A DNA stretch of 64,000 bases, taken from NCBI GenBank assembly GCA_022822365.1, contig JAJEBV010000022.1:1-64000 (forward strand), in the 5' to 3' direction. Each line of letters starts with the position of its first letter. Position 1 is the first letter of the stretch. The translations under genes were made by a program, and so were the position numbers. This DNA comes from Thermoanaerobaculia bacterium (GTDB lineage: Bacteria > Acidobacteriota > Thermoanaerobaculia > Multivoradales > Multivoraceae). Below the pieces are notes generated by a model. That model saw only the letters and a list, made by a program, of their open reading frames with translations. It did no database searches and was not told where the DNA came from. This document shows positions 18,054-27,388 of the stretch, one piece after another.

Positions 18054-20150
18054 CTAGTCCTCTTCTTCCGCCCGCTTCGCTTCCGCGATGATCTTCTCCT
18101 GGATCTGGCGGGGGACTTCCTCGTAGTGGGAGAAGGCCATCGTGAAGCTGGAGCGGCCCTGGGTCATCGAGCGGAGGGCGGGGGCGTAGGTGAGCATCTC
18201 GGCCATGGGGACGGTGGCCTTGACGATTTGGGCGTTGCCCTTGGCTTCCATGCCCTGGGGGCGGCCGCGGCGGGAGGAGAGGTCGCTCATGATGTCGCCC
18301 ATGAAGTCTTCGGTCGTGTTGATGTCGACCTTCATGACCGGTTCGAGGAGGGTCGGCAACGCCTTCGCCATCGCGTCCTTGAAGGCGAGCGAGCCGGCGA
18401 CCTTGAAGGCCATCTCCGAGGAGTCGACGTCGTGGAACTTCCCGTCCTGCAGGCGGACCCGGAAGTTGCCGACCGGGTAGCCGGCCAGATAGCCGCGGCC
18501 GGCCGCTTCGAGCAGGCCCTTCTCGACCGCCGGGCGGTAGTTCTGGGGGATGGAGCCGCCGAAGATCTCGTCGACGAACTCGTACTCCTCGGGCGTGGCG
18601 ACGGGTTCCATCGTGATCGTGCAGTCCGCGAACTGGCCGCGGCCGCCGCTCTGTTTCTTGTGCCGGCCGTGGCCGACGGCGGTTCTCTTGATCGCCTCCC
18701 GGTAGGGCACCTTCGGCGGGTGCAGAATGACCTCGACCTTCGACCGGCTCTTCAGCTTCGAAACCGCGATCTCGACGTGGAGCTGGCCGGCGCCGGAGAG
18801 CAGGAACTCGCCGGTCTGCGGGTCGCGGCCGGCGCGGAGGCTGGGATCCTCCTCGACCAGGCGGGACACCGCCTCGCCGATCTTCTCCTCGTCGCCCTTG
18901 GTCTTCGGCTCGATCGCGAACGAGATCGCCGCGACCGGCGGCGAAGGGAACTCGAGCTTGACCGGCCGCTCGCGGCTCGTGATCGAGTCGCCGGTCGTGC
19001 TCGACTTCAGCTTGGCGACGCCGCCGATATCGCCCTCGACGAGTCGAGGGACGTCCTCGCCGTTCTTGCCCTGCATGTGCATCAGGTGGCCGACGCGCTC
19101 CGCCTCCTCGCGCCCCGCGTTCCAGTAGACCGTGTCGGAGGCCATGTCGCCCGCGGCAACGCGAAGCAGGGAGATGCGGCCGGTGAAGGGATCGTTCATC
19201 GTCTTGAAGAGGATCGCGCTCACCGGCGCCCCGTCGCCCCGATCCAGTTCCACCGGCTCGCCGCCGAGATCGGCCGCCGGGATCGGCGGCGCGTCCACTG
19301 GCGAGGGCAGGAGTTGAACCACCGTGTCGAGCAGGGCGGAGTTGCCGATGCCGTGGCCGCCGGACGACATCGTCACCGGAAACAGGGAACGGGACCTGAT
19401 CGCGGCCTTTAGCCCCTGGATCAACTGCTCCTGGGTCAGGTCGCCGTTCTCGAAGTAGGCCTCCATCAACTCGTCGTCGCTCTCCGCGACCGCTTCGGTC
19501 AGCTTGTTGCGCCACTCGTCGATCTCGTCCGCGAGTTCCGCCGGCGGCTCGGACGCCTGGCTGCGGCCGGCGCCGTCCCGTTCGTACATGTGCGCCTTGC
19601 GGCTCAGCAGGTCGACGACGCCGGCGAAATCCTTGCCGGCGCCGATCGGGATCTGGACGGGCAGGGCCATGCGGTCGAAGCTCTCCTGGAGTTCCGCGAT
19701 GCAGTCGGCGAAATCGATGTTGTCGCGGTCCATCTTCGTCAGGTGGAACATCACCGGCTGTTCCATCTCGCCGGCGATCTCCCAGGCCTTTTCGGCCATG
19801 ACCTGGGTCGGCGAGGCGGCGTTCACGCACAGGAGGGCGGCGTCCGCGGCGCGCATGCCGGAACTGCTCTCGTGGACGAAGATGCCGGAACCGGGGCAGT
19901 CGATCAGGTTGACCTTGTAGTGCGCGGCGCCGTCGGACCAGGGGGTGTAGCAGACGGCGAGACTGATCGAGATGCCGCGCCGGACTTCTTCATCGTCGAA
20001 GTCGGTCACCGTGTTCCCGTCTTCCACCCGGTTCTGCCGGTTGAAGACGCCGCCGGTGTAAAGGAGGCCGGCGAGCAGTGTCGTCTTGCCGCTGTCGTTG
20101 TGCCCGACGACGGCGAGGTTGCGTATTTGTTCCGAGTTCTCGAGTTGCAT
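18054..20150 (-). CDS. EF-G-like translational GTPase (EF-G2/FusA paralogue)
   Basis: This 698-residue protein has the five-domain layout of elongation factor G. The P-loop is GHNDSGKT (16-23), switch I is EEVRRGISIS, G3 is DCPGSG and G4 is TKMDRDN. The domain IV-V end contains GGSIPQNYRPAVEKGLLEAA and SSRRGRPQGMEAKGNAQI. The canonical G3 motif DTPGH is replaced by DCPGSG, so the catalytic His is Ser. This marks a paralogue rather than the main EF-G, which is expected upstream of tuf. ATG 20150 has GGGAG 6 nt upstream; GTG 20204 would add 18 residues. Its role is unknown. Confidence 0.87.
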   Translation of the reverse strand: MQLENSEQIRNLAVVGHNDSGKTTLLAGLLYTGGVFNRQNRVEDGNTVTDFDDEEVRRGISISLAVCYTPWSDGAAHYKVNLIDCPGSGIFVHESSSGMRAADAALLCVNAASPTQVMAEKAWEIAGEMEQPVMFHLTKMDRDNIDFADCIAELQESFDRMALPVQIPIGAGKDFAGVVDLLSRKAHMYERDGAGRSQASEPPAELADEIDEWRNKLTEAVAESDDELMEAYFENGDLTQEQLIQGLKAAIRSRSLFPVTMSSGGHGIGNSALLDTVVQLLPSPVDAPPIPAADLGGEPVELDRGDGAPVSAILFKTMNDPFTGRISLLRVAAGDMASDTVYWNAGREEAERVGHLMHMQGKNGEDVPRLVEGDIGGVAKLKSSTTGDSITSRERPVKLEFPSPPVAAISFAIEPKTKGDEEKIGEAVSRLVEEDPSLRAGRDPQTGEFLLSGAGQLHVEIAVSKLKSRSKVEVILHPPKVPYREAIKRTAVGHGRHKKQSGGRGQFADCTITMEPVATPEEYEFVDEIFGGSIPQNYRPAVEKGLLEAAGRGYLAGYPVGNFRVRLQDGKFHDVDSSEMAFKVAGSLAFKDAMAKALPTLLEPVMKVDINTTEDFMGDIMSDLSSRRGRPQGMEAKGNAQIVKATVPMAEMLTYAPALRSMTQGRSSFTMAFSHYEEVPRQIQEKIIAEAKRAEEED

Positions 20151-20295
20151 CGACGCTCCCGTCGCAGGCACCGCGAGCCCGCCCTGGGGGCCCGCGTCTT
20201 TCACGCTTTGCGGGTCTCAGTCCGCTCTTCGCAGGGTGAGTCCGCAGTGTAGAAACAGCCGCAGAAGATACCACGCGCGCGGCGTTCTTCGGCGC

Positions 20296-21681
20296 TCAGC
20301 CGGCCGCTTGCACCTCGGTCGTTCCGAGGCTCTCGAGCTGCGGCAGGAGCTCGTCGGCGGGACCTACCGCGGTGATCGTCAGGCCTTCAGGAAGCAGGTG
20401 GCGGCGGCAGACCTGGAGGACGTCTTCCGCCGAGGTCGCGCGCACGCGTTCGGGCCAGCGGTCGTACTCGTCGCGGTCGAGGTCGAAGACCGCGAGCGTC
20501 TGAAGGCGGGAGGAGAGACCCTGGATCGTCTGCAGCGTGTAGGGAAAGACGCCGACCATGTAATTCCGGGCGTCGTCGAGTTCTGCCGCGCCTGGCGGTT
20601 CGGCGCACATTCGTTCCACTTCCTCGACGGTCTTCCGGCAGGCGGCGCCCGCGACTTCGTTGGCCACCGCGGTCGAGATGACGAAGGGACCTGGGCCGCG
20701 TCGGAAGGCGAACGCGCTCGAGACGCCGTAGGTGTAGCCGTGCTTTTCCCGGAGTGTGAGGTTCAGGCGGCTCATGAACTTGCCCCCGAGGATGGAGTTC
20801 GCCACCTGGAGCCGGACGCGGTCGGCGTGACGTCGTCGTACGCCGGAATGCCCGATGCGCAGTTCGGTCTGCGCGGCGCCGGGCCGGTCGACGACCACGA
20901 CGCGGCGCCCCGATGGCGAGGCAGGCTCGGGTTCGAGGCTCTCCGTGGCGGCGTCGAAATGGCGGCCGTGCGCCCGGAGCTGCGGTTCGACCGTGTCCTC
21001 GATCGCCCGGCGCACGCTGCCGGGCCCGAGATCGCCGACGGCGATCAGGTGGCATGAGCCCGCTGCGAGGGCCCGCCCGTGGAACGAGGCGATGTCGTCC
21101 CGGGTGATCGCCTCGGTCGTGCTCCGGTCGCCGATAGAAGGATGGGCGTAGGGCGTGTCGCCGTAGACGGCGCGGGCAAAGGCGAGTCTGGCCTGCGCGG
21201 CGGGATCGCTGCGACGCCGCTCGATCTCGGCGAGGCGCCGTCGCCGCCGGCGCTCGACCTCTTCGTCCAGAAAGGCCGGTTCCGCGGCGGCTTCGGCGAC
21301 GAGTTCCAGGCCGGCCGCGACATCCTCGAGGCCGATCGTGGTGCCGACGGCCGCGTTCTCCCAGCCGCAGGAAGTCGAGATGCTGGTGCCGAGGTCCTCC
21401 GCGGCGGCGGCGAACTCGAGCGCGTCCCGGTGCTTCGTGCCGGCGCCGCGAAGCCCCGCCGTGAACGAAGCGAGGCCGGCGCGGTCGGGAGTGTCGAGTT
21501 CGCTGCCGCCGGGCAGGAGCAACACGACGGTGACCAGGCCGCAGCCCGAAACGTCGAGGGTCCAGAGGCGGGCGCCGGATTCGAGCTTCTCGACCTCGAA
21601 GTTCGGGAAGGAGCAACTCCTGCTGGGGCCGGGAACCGGGGGCCGGCCACGGTCGAGCGCGGGTTGTCCGTTCGCGGTCAC
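20296..21681 (-). CDS. M16 (pitrilysin-like) peptidase family protein, non-catalytic partner
   Basis: This 461-residue protein belongs to M16 and resembles the second subunit of processing-peptidase pairs. It has LPGGSELDTPDRAGLASFTA where active members carry HxxEH, so the zinc site is lost. GGKFMSRLNLTLREKHGYTY, a conserved C-terminal M16 segment, is present. GTG 21681 overlaps the TGA of the active partner (GTGA), so both are made in coupled fashion. The pair probably forms a heterodimeric peptidase. Confidence 0.88.
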   Translation of the reverse strand: MTANGQPALDRGRPPVPGPSRSCSFPNFEVEKLESGARLWTLDVSGCGLVTVVLLLPGGSELDTPDRAGLASFTAGLRGAGTKHRDALEFAAAAEDLGTSISTSCGWENAAVGTTIGLEDVAAGLELVAEAAAEPAFLDEEVERRRRRRLAEIERRRSDPAAQARLAFARAVYGDTPYAHPSIGDRSTTEAITRDDIASFHGRALAAGSCHLIAVGDLGPGSVRRAIEDTVEPQLRAHGRHFDAATESLEPEPASPSGRRVVVVDRPGAAQTELRIGHSGVRRRHADRVRLQVANSILGGKFMSRLNLTLREKHGYTYGVSSAFAFRRGPGPFVISTAVANEVAGAACRKTVEEVERMCAEPPGAAELDDARNYMVGVFPYTLQTIQGLSSRLQTLAVFDLDRDEYDRWPERVRATSAEDVLQVCRRHLLPEGLTITAVGPADELLPQLESLGTTEVQAAG

Positions 21682-22970
21682 GCTTCCGGCACCACGATGA
21701 TGGCGGCGCGGCGTTCCGGGCCGAGGGCGCGCCGCGCCAGGTCCCGGACCTGTTCGGTGTCGACTTTGAGCAGGCGCTCGGGTTCGGTGAAGATCCTGGA
21801 CGGATCGCCGAAGTAGGTCGCGGCACAGGACAGGCGGTCGGCGGAGAGGGCCAGATCCTGCCTGCTGTCGTGGTGTGCGAGCAGGAGACTCCGCCGGGCC
21901 CGCTCGAGTTCCTCGGCGGTCGGGCCGGCCGAACGGATCGCCTCTACGTGCTCGAGCGTCGCCTGTTCCAGGGTTTCGGCGTTCGTCAGAGGGTCCGGCT
22001 CGCGGTTCTGACAGGTGGCGATGATGGCGAAGGTCGCGCAGATCTCGGTGGGCAGGATGACCGCCGAAACGGACTGCGCGATCTGGCGTTCGTAGACGAG
22101 GTCGCGATGGAGCCGGCTCATCCTTCCTGAGGAGAGGATCATCGCCAGCAGCTCGCCGGCGTACCAGTCGTCGCTTCCGTAGCCATCGAGGCACCAGGCG
22201 GAGTAATTGCGCGGCAGTTCGATCGAGTCTTCCAGGATTTCCCGCGAAGCGCCGTGGGGACCGATCTCGGTCGCCGGCTCGACGGCGGGCGGCGGCGGCA
22301 GGGGTCCGGGCGGTATCTCCCCGAAGTAGCGCCGGACCTGCTCGAGAGCGGCTTCGCAGTCGATGTCGCCGGCCAGGGTGAGGACCGCGTTGTTCGGCCG
22401 GTACCAGGTGCGGAAGAAGTCCTCCACGCTGTCGAGGTTGGCGGCCTCCAGATCGTCCATGTAGCCGATCACCGGCCAGGCGTACGGGTGACTGGCGCCG
22501 TTCGGACGCCGGTAGAGGAGTTCGCTCAGACGTTCCCCCGCCAGGCCGTACGGCTGGTTGTTGACGCGCTGCAGGCGCTCGTTCATGACCACTGACCGCT
22601 GGTTCTCGAACTTCTCCCCGGTGAGGGCCTCGAGCAGGAAGCCCATGCGGTCGGATTCGAGCCAGAGGCCGAGCTCCAGGTGATTCGCGGGCAGGGTCTC
22701 GTAGTAGTTCGTGCGGTCGTACCAGGTCGAGCCGTTGGCGACGCCGCCGACTTTCTGGATGTGCTCGAAGTGGCCGTTCTCCGACACGTTCGCCGAGCCC
22801 TGGAACAGCATGTGCTCGAACAGGTGCGCCAGGCCGGTACGGCCCGTCTCCTCGTTCTTCGAGCCGACGTGGTACCAGACGTTCACGGCGGCCAGGGGCA
22901 GCCGCGGGTCTTCGTGGAGAACGACCCGCATGCCGTTCGGGAGTTCGTGTTGCTCGAGGTGCTCGGACAT
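21678..22970 (-). CDS. M16 zinc metallopeptidase, catalytic subunit
   Basis: This 430-residue M16 peptidase has the inverted zinc motif HLFEH (His49, Glu52, His53) and a downstream Glu in NQRSVVMNER. It continues with RTWYRPNNAVLTLAGDID. There is no signal peptide, so action in the cytoplasm is expected unless exported otherwise. ATG 22970 was chosen; the upstream open frame is Arg and Pro-rich and lacks family similarity. TACACT lies 9 nt before the ATG. The gene is divergent from lexA across 95 bp. Confidence 0.92.
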   Translation of the reverse strand: MSEHLEQHELPNGMRVVLHEDPRLPLAAVNVWYHVGSKNEETGRTGLAHLFEHMLFQGSANVSENGHFEHIQKVGGVANGSTWYDRTNYYETLPANHLELGLWLESDRMGFLLEALTGEKFENQRSVVMNERLQRVNNQPYGLAGERLSELLYRRPNGASHPYAWPVIGYMDDLEAANLDSVEDFFRTWYRPNNAVLTLAGDIDCEAALEQVRRYFGEIPPGPLPPPPAVEPATEIGPHGASREILEDSIELPRNYSAWCLDGYGSDDWYAGELLAMILSSGRMSRLHRDLVYERQIAQSVSAVILPTEICATFAIIATCQNREPDPLTNAETLEQATLEHVEAIRSAGPTAEELERARRSLLLAHHDSRQDLALSADRLSCAATYFGDPSRIFTEPERLLKVDTEQVRDLARRALGPERRAAIIVVPEA

Positions 22971-22979
22971 CGGCCGCGT

Positions 22980-22985
22980 AGTGTA
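22980..22985 (-). promoter_or_regulatory. -10-like TACACT box before the M16 operon
   Basis: TACACT on the minus strand sits 9 nt before ATG 22970 with no Shine-Dalgarno between, consistent with a leaderless transcript. No good -35 was seen. Confidence 0.4.
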
Positions 22986-23027
22986 TGCGGCCCGGGCCGG
23001 GGGCCGGTCGGCGAGGGGCGGCGGCGG

Positions 23028-23056
23028 TTGTCTTACGCTGGGTTTGCGTCTAGAGT
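23028..23056 (+). promoter_or_regulatory. lexA promoter with possible operator
   Basis: TTGTCT (23028-23033) and TAGAGT (23051-23056) are 17 nt apart, and ATG 23066 follows 9 nt later, so the transcript would be nearly leaderless. Between the boxes, ACGC (23035-23038) and GCGT (23046-23049) form an inverted repeat with a 7-nt spacer. This could be a LexA operator for autoregulation, but the box of this lineage is not known to me. Confidence 0.45.
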
Positions 23057-23065
23057 TGACCGGCA

Positions 23066-23689
23066 ATGGACGACTTCCTGACCGAGCGCCAGAAGCAGGT
23101 TCTCGACTTCGTTTGCGAGTTCCACCAGAGGCGGGGTATCGCACCCACCCACCTGGAGATCCGCCGCCGCTTCGGCTACCGGTCCTACGGCACCGTCCAC
23201 AAGCACCTGAAGCTCCTGCGGCAGAAGGGGTACCTGCGCGGCGGCTGGAATCAGAAGCGCGGCCTGGAGCTGACGGAGAAGACGCTGCGCGGCCGGCGTT
23301 CGGCCGCGAACGCCGTGCCCTTCCACGGCCGGATCGCCGCCGGCAGACCGATCGAAGCGGTGCCGGGCGTCGACGACCTGCCGGTTCCCGAGCACCTGCT
23401 CGAGCACGGCCCGGCCGGACGGCGCTACGTCCTCGAGGTGGAGGGGGACTCGATGATCGACGACGGCATCTGCGACGGCGACCTGGTCGTGATCGCCGAG
23501 CGGGACCGGGCCCGGTCCGGGCAGGTGGTTGTCGCCCTGGTTGACGACGAGGCGACGCTCAAGCGCTACTTCCCCGAAGGCGATTCGATCCGGCTGCAGC
23601 CGGCGAACCGGGAGATGGAGCCGCTCTACGTCGCCGCGGACCGACTCCGCATCCAGGGGATCGTGGTCGGGCTGATGCGCCGCTACTGA
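23066..23689 (+). CDS. lexA: LexA repressor
   Basis: LexA represses SOS genes and self-cleaves when RecA filaments form. This 207-residue protein has a winged-helix N-domain: LTERQKQVLDFVCEFHQRRG, then YGTVHKHLKLLRQKGYL. The cleavage bond is Ala92-Gly93 in GRIAAGRP. The catalytic dyad is Ser129 in GDSMID and Lys166 in EATLKRYF. All elements of a functional repressor-protease are present. It is transcribed divergently from the M16 operon and converges on the amidase gene. Confidence 0.95.
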   Translation: MDDFLTERQKQVLDFVCEFHQRRGIAPTHLEIRRRFGYRSYGTVHKHLKLLRQKGYLRGGWNQKRGLELTEKTLRGRRSAANAVPFHGRIAAGRPIEAVPGVDDLPVPEHLLEHGPAGRRYVLEVEGDSMIDDGICDGDLVVIAERDRARSGQVVVALVDDEATLKRYFPEGDSIRLQPANREMEPLYVAADRLRIQGIVVGLMRRY

Positions 23690-23700
23690 ACCGGAGCCGA

Positions 23701-23726
23701 CTGGGTGCGCGGGTCTTCTGACCCGC
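23701..23726 (+). repeat. Short hairpin repeat, copy a
   Basis: The motif CTGGGTGCGC is followed by GCGGGTC-TTCT-GACCCGC, a 7-bp stem with a TTCT loop. A second hairpin region follows (CCGCCGGAGGCGG, then CGGCCGAAGGCCG). It lies between the convergent lexA and amidase genes, where it could end both transcripts, although no T-run follows. Confidence 0.75.
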
Positions 23727-23773
23727 TTTCCGCCGGAGGCGGACTACTCGCCGGCCGAAGGCCGACCGTCTCC

Positions 23774-25560
23774 TTAGCTTCCGGCGGTGACGCTCCGCTC
23801 CACGCCCGTGCTGGGCACGCCGTAGTAGGACAGGATGCCGTTCACGATCGCCTCGGCGACCCGTTGCCGGTAGGCGCGGGTCTTCATCAGGCGGCGGTCC
23901 CGATCGTTGCTCAGGTTGCCGACCTCGAGGAGGATCTTGGCCGGTATCCGGTTGAAACGGAGTTGCGCCGGCACGTAGACGCGGCGTCCACGCCAGATCC
24001 GGTCGCGGATCGGGTTGTTGTGATGAACGCCCAGGTCCGCGCGGCGGAAGCTGTCGAGCAGGTGCTCGGCGAGGTCGCGCGACAGGCCCTTGCTGGTCGT
24101 CCGCTCGGTTCGCGTGAAGGAGACGCGGGGTTCGGCCCGGACTTCGCGGCGGGCGTTGTACACGCTGCCCGACTTGCCGTAGTTGTTCGTGATGCCGACC
24201 AGACCGGGAATGTAGACCATGGCGCCGTGCAGCGATGGGTGCAGCGAATCCGCGTGAATCGAGATGAAGATGACCTGACGCGGTTCGGCGCCGGCCCTGC
24301 GTTGCTGCCGGTAGATCGAGTTCGACAGGTACCACCGGAAGTTCGTCGCCACCGCCGCGTTGTCGATGCGGTAGGGGGGGTCCGTGAGCACGACGTGTCC
24401 GCGGGAACGCGGCAACACGTCGGAGTCCTGGATCCGGAACGTTGCGCCTTCCCGCGTGGTCGGCACGACGGTGGCGGCAGTGCGGCTCTCCAGCAGCCGC
24501 TTCGTGCGCAGCATGATGTCGTAGACGTACACGCTTTCCCACAGCCCGCCGACCGGCGCTCCGGTGTCGCGGCCGCCGTGGCCGGCGTCGAGGACCACCG
24601 TGACCCCGTCGAGATCGAGGGCCATCAGCTCGTTCTCGATCTGCCGGGAGGCGGAGCGCTGCTCTTCCCACTCCTGGCGGCGCGGATGATCGGGTGGCAG
24701 GTAGCGGGCCGAGAGCAGGTCGAGCGGGATCTTGACCTCGTAGCCGACCGGCAGGTCGCGGACATCGCGGATCGCGTTGCGTTTCCTGATCCGCTCGGCC
24801 AGTTCGTTCACGTCGTTGGCCAGCAGCCGGCCGGTGAAGCGCATGACGACGCTGGAGTAGAGGGCCTCGCCGGCCTTCAGGCGGTAGCTGGCGTAGTCGC
24901 CCTGCCCGTCCGAGCCGTAGCGGGCGAAGGGCCCATCGCCGACGGAGGAACCGGCTCCGGAGTCCGTCGCCGCGACCACCTGACGGGTCGCGGCGGCGGG
25001 CAGCATGCCGGCGTAGGGCTCCGAGAGCATGTTGCGCGGGATGAGAATGACCTGACCGGGCCGGATGACGTTGCTGGTCAGGCTGTTTGCCCGCCGCAGT
25101 GCGCCGTGGTTCTCGCCGGAGCCGGTGAACCACTCCGCGATGCTCCACAGGCTCTCCGACCTGGCGCCGCGTGAGGAGGAGGCGACACGGTGCCGCCAAC
25201 CGTCGGCGGTGGCCTGGTCCCTCGGCAGCAGGGCGCGAATGACGGCCTGCTGGTGTCGCGCGGGCAGCAGATCGAAGGGCACCTTGTAGCGCACGCCGCG
25301 GCGGAGCCGCTGGACGCCGCCGTTCGCCCGGCTCACGGCGGAGGCGTGCCGGGAGCTGCCGCAGAGCCGCTCGGCGAATGCCAGCAGGCCTTCGTTCCGC
25401 TGTGGCTTCGCCTCGATGTGGATTCTGCCGGACGAAGCCAGCACCGCGACCGGACTCGGCGATCCGATCTCCGGCACGGCCATGCGCCGGGTGGCCGCGT
25501 CGCTTGCCGCGGGCAGGAGCGCGGCGAGGGCGGCGGCGCCGAGGAGGGAGGCGCGGACGC

Positions 25561-25564
<4 letters not shown>
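23774..25564 (-). CDS. N-acetylmuramoyl-L-alanine amidase with LysM-like repeats
   Basis: This 596-residue exported enzyme cleaves the peptide stem from glycan in peptidoglycan. A signal peptide (about 1-24, ASLLGAAALAALLPAASDA) is followed by about three LysM-like segments, such as SESLWSIAEWFTGSGENHGA ending RPGQVILIPRN. The C-terminal Amidase_3 domain has all zinc and catalytic residues: DAGHGGRDTGA, LWESVYVYD, ISIHAD and ILLEVGNLSN. ATG 25564 overlaps the gatA stop (ATGA), so it is the last gene of a gatC-gatA-amidase operon. It probably acts in cell separation. Confidence 0.92.
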
Positions 25565-27017
<1,453 letters not shown>

Positions 27018-27018
<1 letters not shown>

Positions 27019-27335
27019 CACTCTTCGCCGCCCGGCGTCGCCTTGACTTGCGGTACGAGCAGAAAGCGGTCGAGGGACGCGGGCGCGTTGTCGAGGAACT
27101 GGTCGAGAAGCGCGCCGTCTGCCGCACTTGCGGGCCGGGGCAGGTCGCTGTCCGCCGTGTCACTGGCCGCATGGGTGTCATCCTGGGAGGCCGTGCCGCC
27201 ATCGAACTCCCGGAGCTGATCGATGTAGTCGACGATCTCGGAGAGCTGACTCGCGAACGTCGTTTCTTCGCGGGCAGAGATCCGCAGTCTGGCCAGTTCG
27301 GCAATCCGCCGAACCTCTTCGACGCCTAGAGACAC
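27018..27335 (-). CDS. gatC: Asp-tRNA(Asn)/Glu-tRNA(Gln) amidotransferase subunit C
   Basis: GatC is a small stabilising subunit of the GatCAB complex. The 105-residue protein begins SLGVEEVRRIAELARLRIS and has QLSEIVDYIDQLREFD, both typical. Between about residues 46 and 75 there is a polar insert rich in Asp, Ser and Ala before the conserved end FLLVPQVK. It starts at GTG 27335 with TACACT 9 nt upstream and no Shine-Dalgarno sequence. Confidence 0.93.
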
Positions 27336-27344
27336 TTCGCTATA

Positions 27345-27359
27345 AGTGTAGCAGCTACA
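27345..27359 (-). promoter_or_regulatory. gatC -10 box overlapped by a palindrome
   Basis: TACACT (27350-27345 on the minus strand) lies 9 nt before GTG 27335. A perfect 6+1+6 palindrome TGTAGC-A-GCTACA (27347-27359) overlaps it. Such a site could bind a repressor of the gatCA-amidase operon; the regulator is unknown. Confidence 0.35.
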
Positions 27360-27388
27360 GCTACTTGGCCGGCCCCGCTTCGGCGGCC

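Noticed and set aside
17731..19830. A very long minus-strand open frame joining the methyltransferase frame to DNA under the EF-G-like gene
   Set aside because: Above 17730 the translation is Arg, Gly and Pro-rich without family similarity and runs in another frame of the EF-G-like gene. Long spurious frames are common in GC-rich DNA.
20296..21681. Second M16 gene as a pseudogene
   Set aside because: The frame is intact and coupled to its partner. Loss of HxxEH is normal for the non-catalytic subunit of M16 pairs.
23701..23726. Hairpin repeat as a classical intrinsic terminator
   Set aside because: The stem is suitable but no T-run follows, and the same motif occurs inside a coding region and at a gene start.
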